A stretch of 64,000 nucleotides of DNA from Burkholderia sp. D-99 (GTDB lineage: Bacteria; Pseudomonadota; Gammaproteobacteria; Burkholderiales; Burkholderiaceae). The position numbers were made by a program, and so were the translations under genes. Below the pieces are notes generated by a model. That model had not been told where the DNA came from and did no database searches. It worked only from the letters and a program-made list of their open reading frames with translations. Shown here in pieces: positions 62,974 to 64,000 of the stretch. The stretch spans positions 62,001 to 126,000 of the forward strand of contig NZ_JAAOXM010000018.1 of NCBI RefSeq assembly GCF_011605345.1, written 5' to 3'. Positions within the stretch are counted from its first letter, which is position 1, and every line of letters starts with the position of its first letter.

Positions 62974-63585
62974 TCAACGACGCATGACCTTTTCGGACGG
63001 CGTCAGTGCTTCGATGTAGGCCGGGCGGCTGAAGATCCGCTCGGCGTACTTCATCAGCGGCGCGGCGTTCTTCGACAGTTCGATGCCGTAGTGATCCAGA
63101 CGCCACAGCAGCGGCGCGATCGCGACGTCGAGCATCGAGAATTCCTCGCCGAGCATGTACTTGTTCTTCACGAAGATCGGCGCGAGCTGCGTCAGGCGAT
63201 CGCGGATCGCGAGGCGTGCCTTCTCGTGATTCTTCTCCGCTGCCTTGCCCTTCTCGTTCTCGAGCGTGCTGACGTGGACGAACAGTTCCTTCTCGAAGTT
63301 GAGCAGGAACAGGCGTGCACGTGCGCGCTGCACGGGGTCGGCCGGCATCAGTTGCGGATGCGGGAAGCGCTCGTCGATGTACTCGTTGATGATGTTCGAT
63401 TCGTACAGGATCAGGTCGCGCTCGACCAGGATCGGCACCTGACCGTACGGGTTCATCACCGAAATGTCTTCCGGCTTGTTGAACAGGTCGACGTCACGGA
63501 TTTCGAAGTCCATGCCCTTCTCGAACAGCACCAGCCGGCAACGCTGGGAGAACGGGCAAGTTGTGCCGGAATACAGAACCATCAT
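62974..63585 (-). CDS. sspA: Stringent starvation protein A (SspA), GST-fold transcription factor
   Basis: 203 residues with a thioredoxin-like N-domain (LYSGTTCPFSQRCRLVLFEK, VMNPYGQVPILVERDLILYE) and a helical C-domain. SspA binds RNA polymerase and supports stationary-phase and acid-stress transcription; the family lacks GST activity. It lies between petC and sspB as in related genomes. Confidence 0.94.
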   Translation of the reverse strand: MMVLYSGTTCPFSQRCRLVLFEKGMDFEIRDVDLFNKPEDISVMNPYGQVPILVERDLILYESNIINEYIDERFPHPQLMPADPVQRARARLFLLNFEKELFVHVSTLENEKGKAAEKNHEKARLAIRDRLTQLAPIFVKNKYMLGEEFSMLDVAIAPLLWRLDHYGIELSKNAAPLMKYAERIFSRPAYIEALTPSEKVMRR

Positions 63586-63677
63586 GTTTGCGTTTCCTCA
63601 AAAAAGCCGAGGGCCGGCACGCGGCGAACCCCCTCCAGGATTCCACCTTGCGCCGGCCCCACGCCGGTCAGGCGTGA

Positions 63678-64000
63678 TTACTTGATATCTTTCCAGTACG
63701 CGGCATTGAGCCGCCAGGCCAGGAAAGTCAGGACACCGAGAAAGATCAGCACCCATACGCCGAGGCGTTTGCGGGTCTGCTGAGCCGGCTCGGACATCCA
63801 GGTCATGTACGCCACCAGGTCGGCAACCGCAGCATCATAATCCACCGCGGACAGTGTCCCCGGCGTGACCTGCTGGAAGCCGACGAGCGTATGGGCCTTC
63901 TCGCCCGTCTCCTCGTCCGTCTTGTCTTCGAATTTGGCGGTGCGCTGCCCCTGCAGTTGCCACAATACATGGGGCATGCCGACGTTCTCGAACACCGCGT
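63678..64000 (-). CDS. petC: Cytochrome c1 (PetC), C-terminal part
   Basis: The last 107 residues of a gene that starts beyond the window. GMPHVLWQLQGQ, a central LSAVDYDAAVADLVAYMTWM and the C-terminal membrane anchor (VWVLIFLGVLTFLAWRLNAA, ending YWKDIK) are typical of cytochrome c1 of the bc1 complex; the haem-binding CxxCH and the start are outside. The protein carries electrons from the Rieske protein to cytochrome c at the inner membrane. Confidence 0.93.
   Translation of the reverse strand, partial: AVFENVGMPHVLWQLQGQRTAKFEDKTDEETGEKAHTLVGFQQVTPGTLSAVDYDAAVADLVAYMTWMSEPAQQTRKRLGVWVLIFLGVLTFLAWRLNAAYWKDIK

Overview
The window comes from a high-GC betaproteobacterium, almost certainly Burkholderia and probably a Burkholderia cepacia complex species. 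The evidence is a petC-sspA-sspB gene order at the right end, strongly G/C-biased third codon positions, and a complete type VI secretion system (T6SS) laid out as in Burkholderia. No database search was possible, so the genus rests on gene order and recognised protein families.

Layout. Positions 1-10,000 are ordinary chromosome: two SAM methyltransferases, a LEA-type lipoprotein, an M1 aminopeptidase lipoprotein, a divergent LysR regulator/oxidoreductase pair, a XapX-type membrane peptide, a CorA/ZntB transporter and an Ala/Lys-rich membrane protein. Positions 10,007-37,438 hold the T6SS. tagX, tssM, tagF and an OmpA/BON gene run rightward. A second block, transcribed leftward from a control region near 34.4 kb, encodes a TPR lipoprotein, tssB, tssC, hcp, tssE, tssF, tssG, clpV, tssA, vgrG, a putative membrane-targeting effector and two related membrane proteins that are candidate immunity proteins. 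tssJ, tssK and tssL run rightward from the same control region. Every core component (TssA-TssM with Hcp, VgrG and ClpV) is present and looks intact.

Positions 37,531-45,211 hold a leftward array of about twelve small cytosolic genes whose families (SUKH/SMI1, Imm33-like, DUF4265-like, ankyrin, Imm1-like, DUF1963-like and unrecognised ones) are typical of toxin-immunity proteins. Broken pieces of Rhs genes and an IS256-family transposase scrap lie among them. The array sits just downstream of an intact Rhs toxin gene (45,215-49,921, C-terminal nuclease-like tip with an SHH motif), its own candidate immunity gene and a second vgrG (49,959-53,138). It reads as an archive of immunity genes left after successive swaps of the Rhs toxin tip.

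Positions 53,455-58,408 return to ordinary genes: a solute-binding protein, a LytS/LytTR-type two-component pair and small lipoprotein or membrane genes. Next comes a truncated PAAR gene. A 3.5-kb island (58,822-62,325) is bounded by a 45-bp repeat of the 3' end of tRNA-Thr. It carries a P-loop ATPase, a NYN-domain protein, an HTH antitoxin-like gene with a broken RelE-like partner, and 14-bp inverted repeats near both ends, but no integrase. The window ends in sspB, sspA and a partial petC.

A palindromic repeat family not explained by any gene occurs twice: a 75-bp copy at 7,645-7,719 and a 316-bp composite at 30,569-30,884 inserted between hcp and tssE. The strongest candidates for new biology are the tRNA-bounded ATPase/NYN island, the AT-rich VgrG-linked effector with tandem membrane immunity candidates, and the hairpin-rich repeat that splits hcp from tssE.
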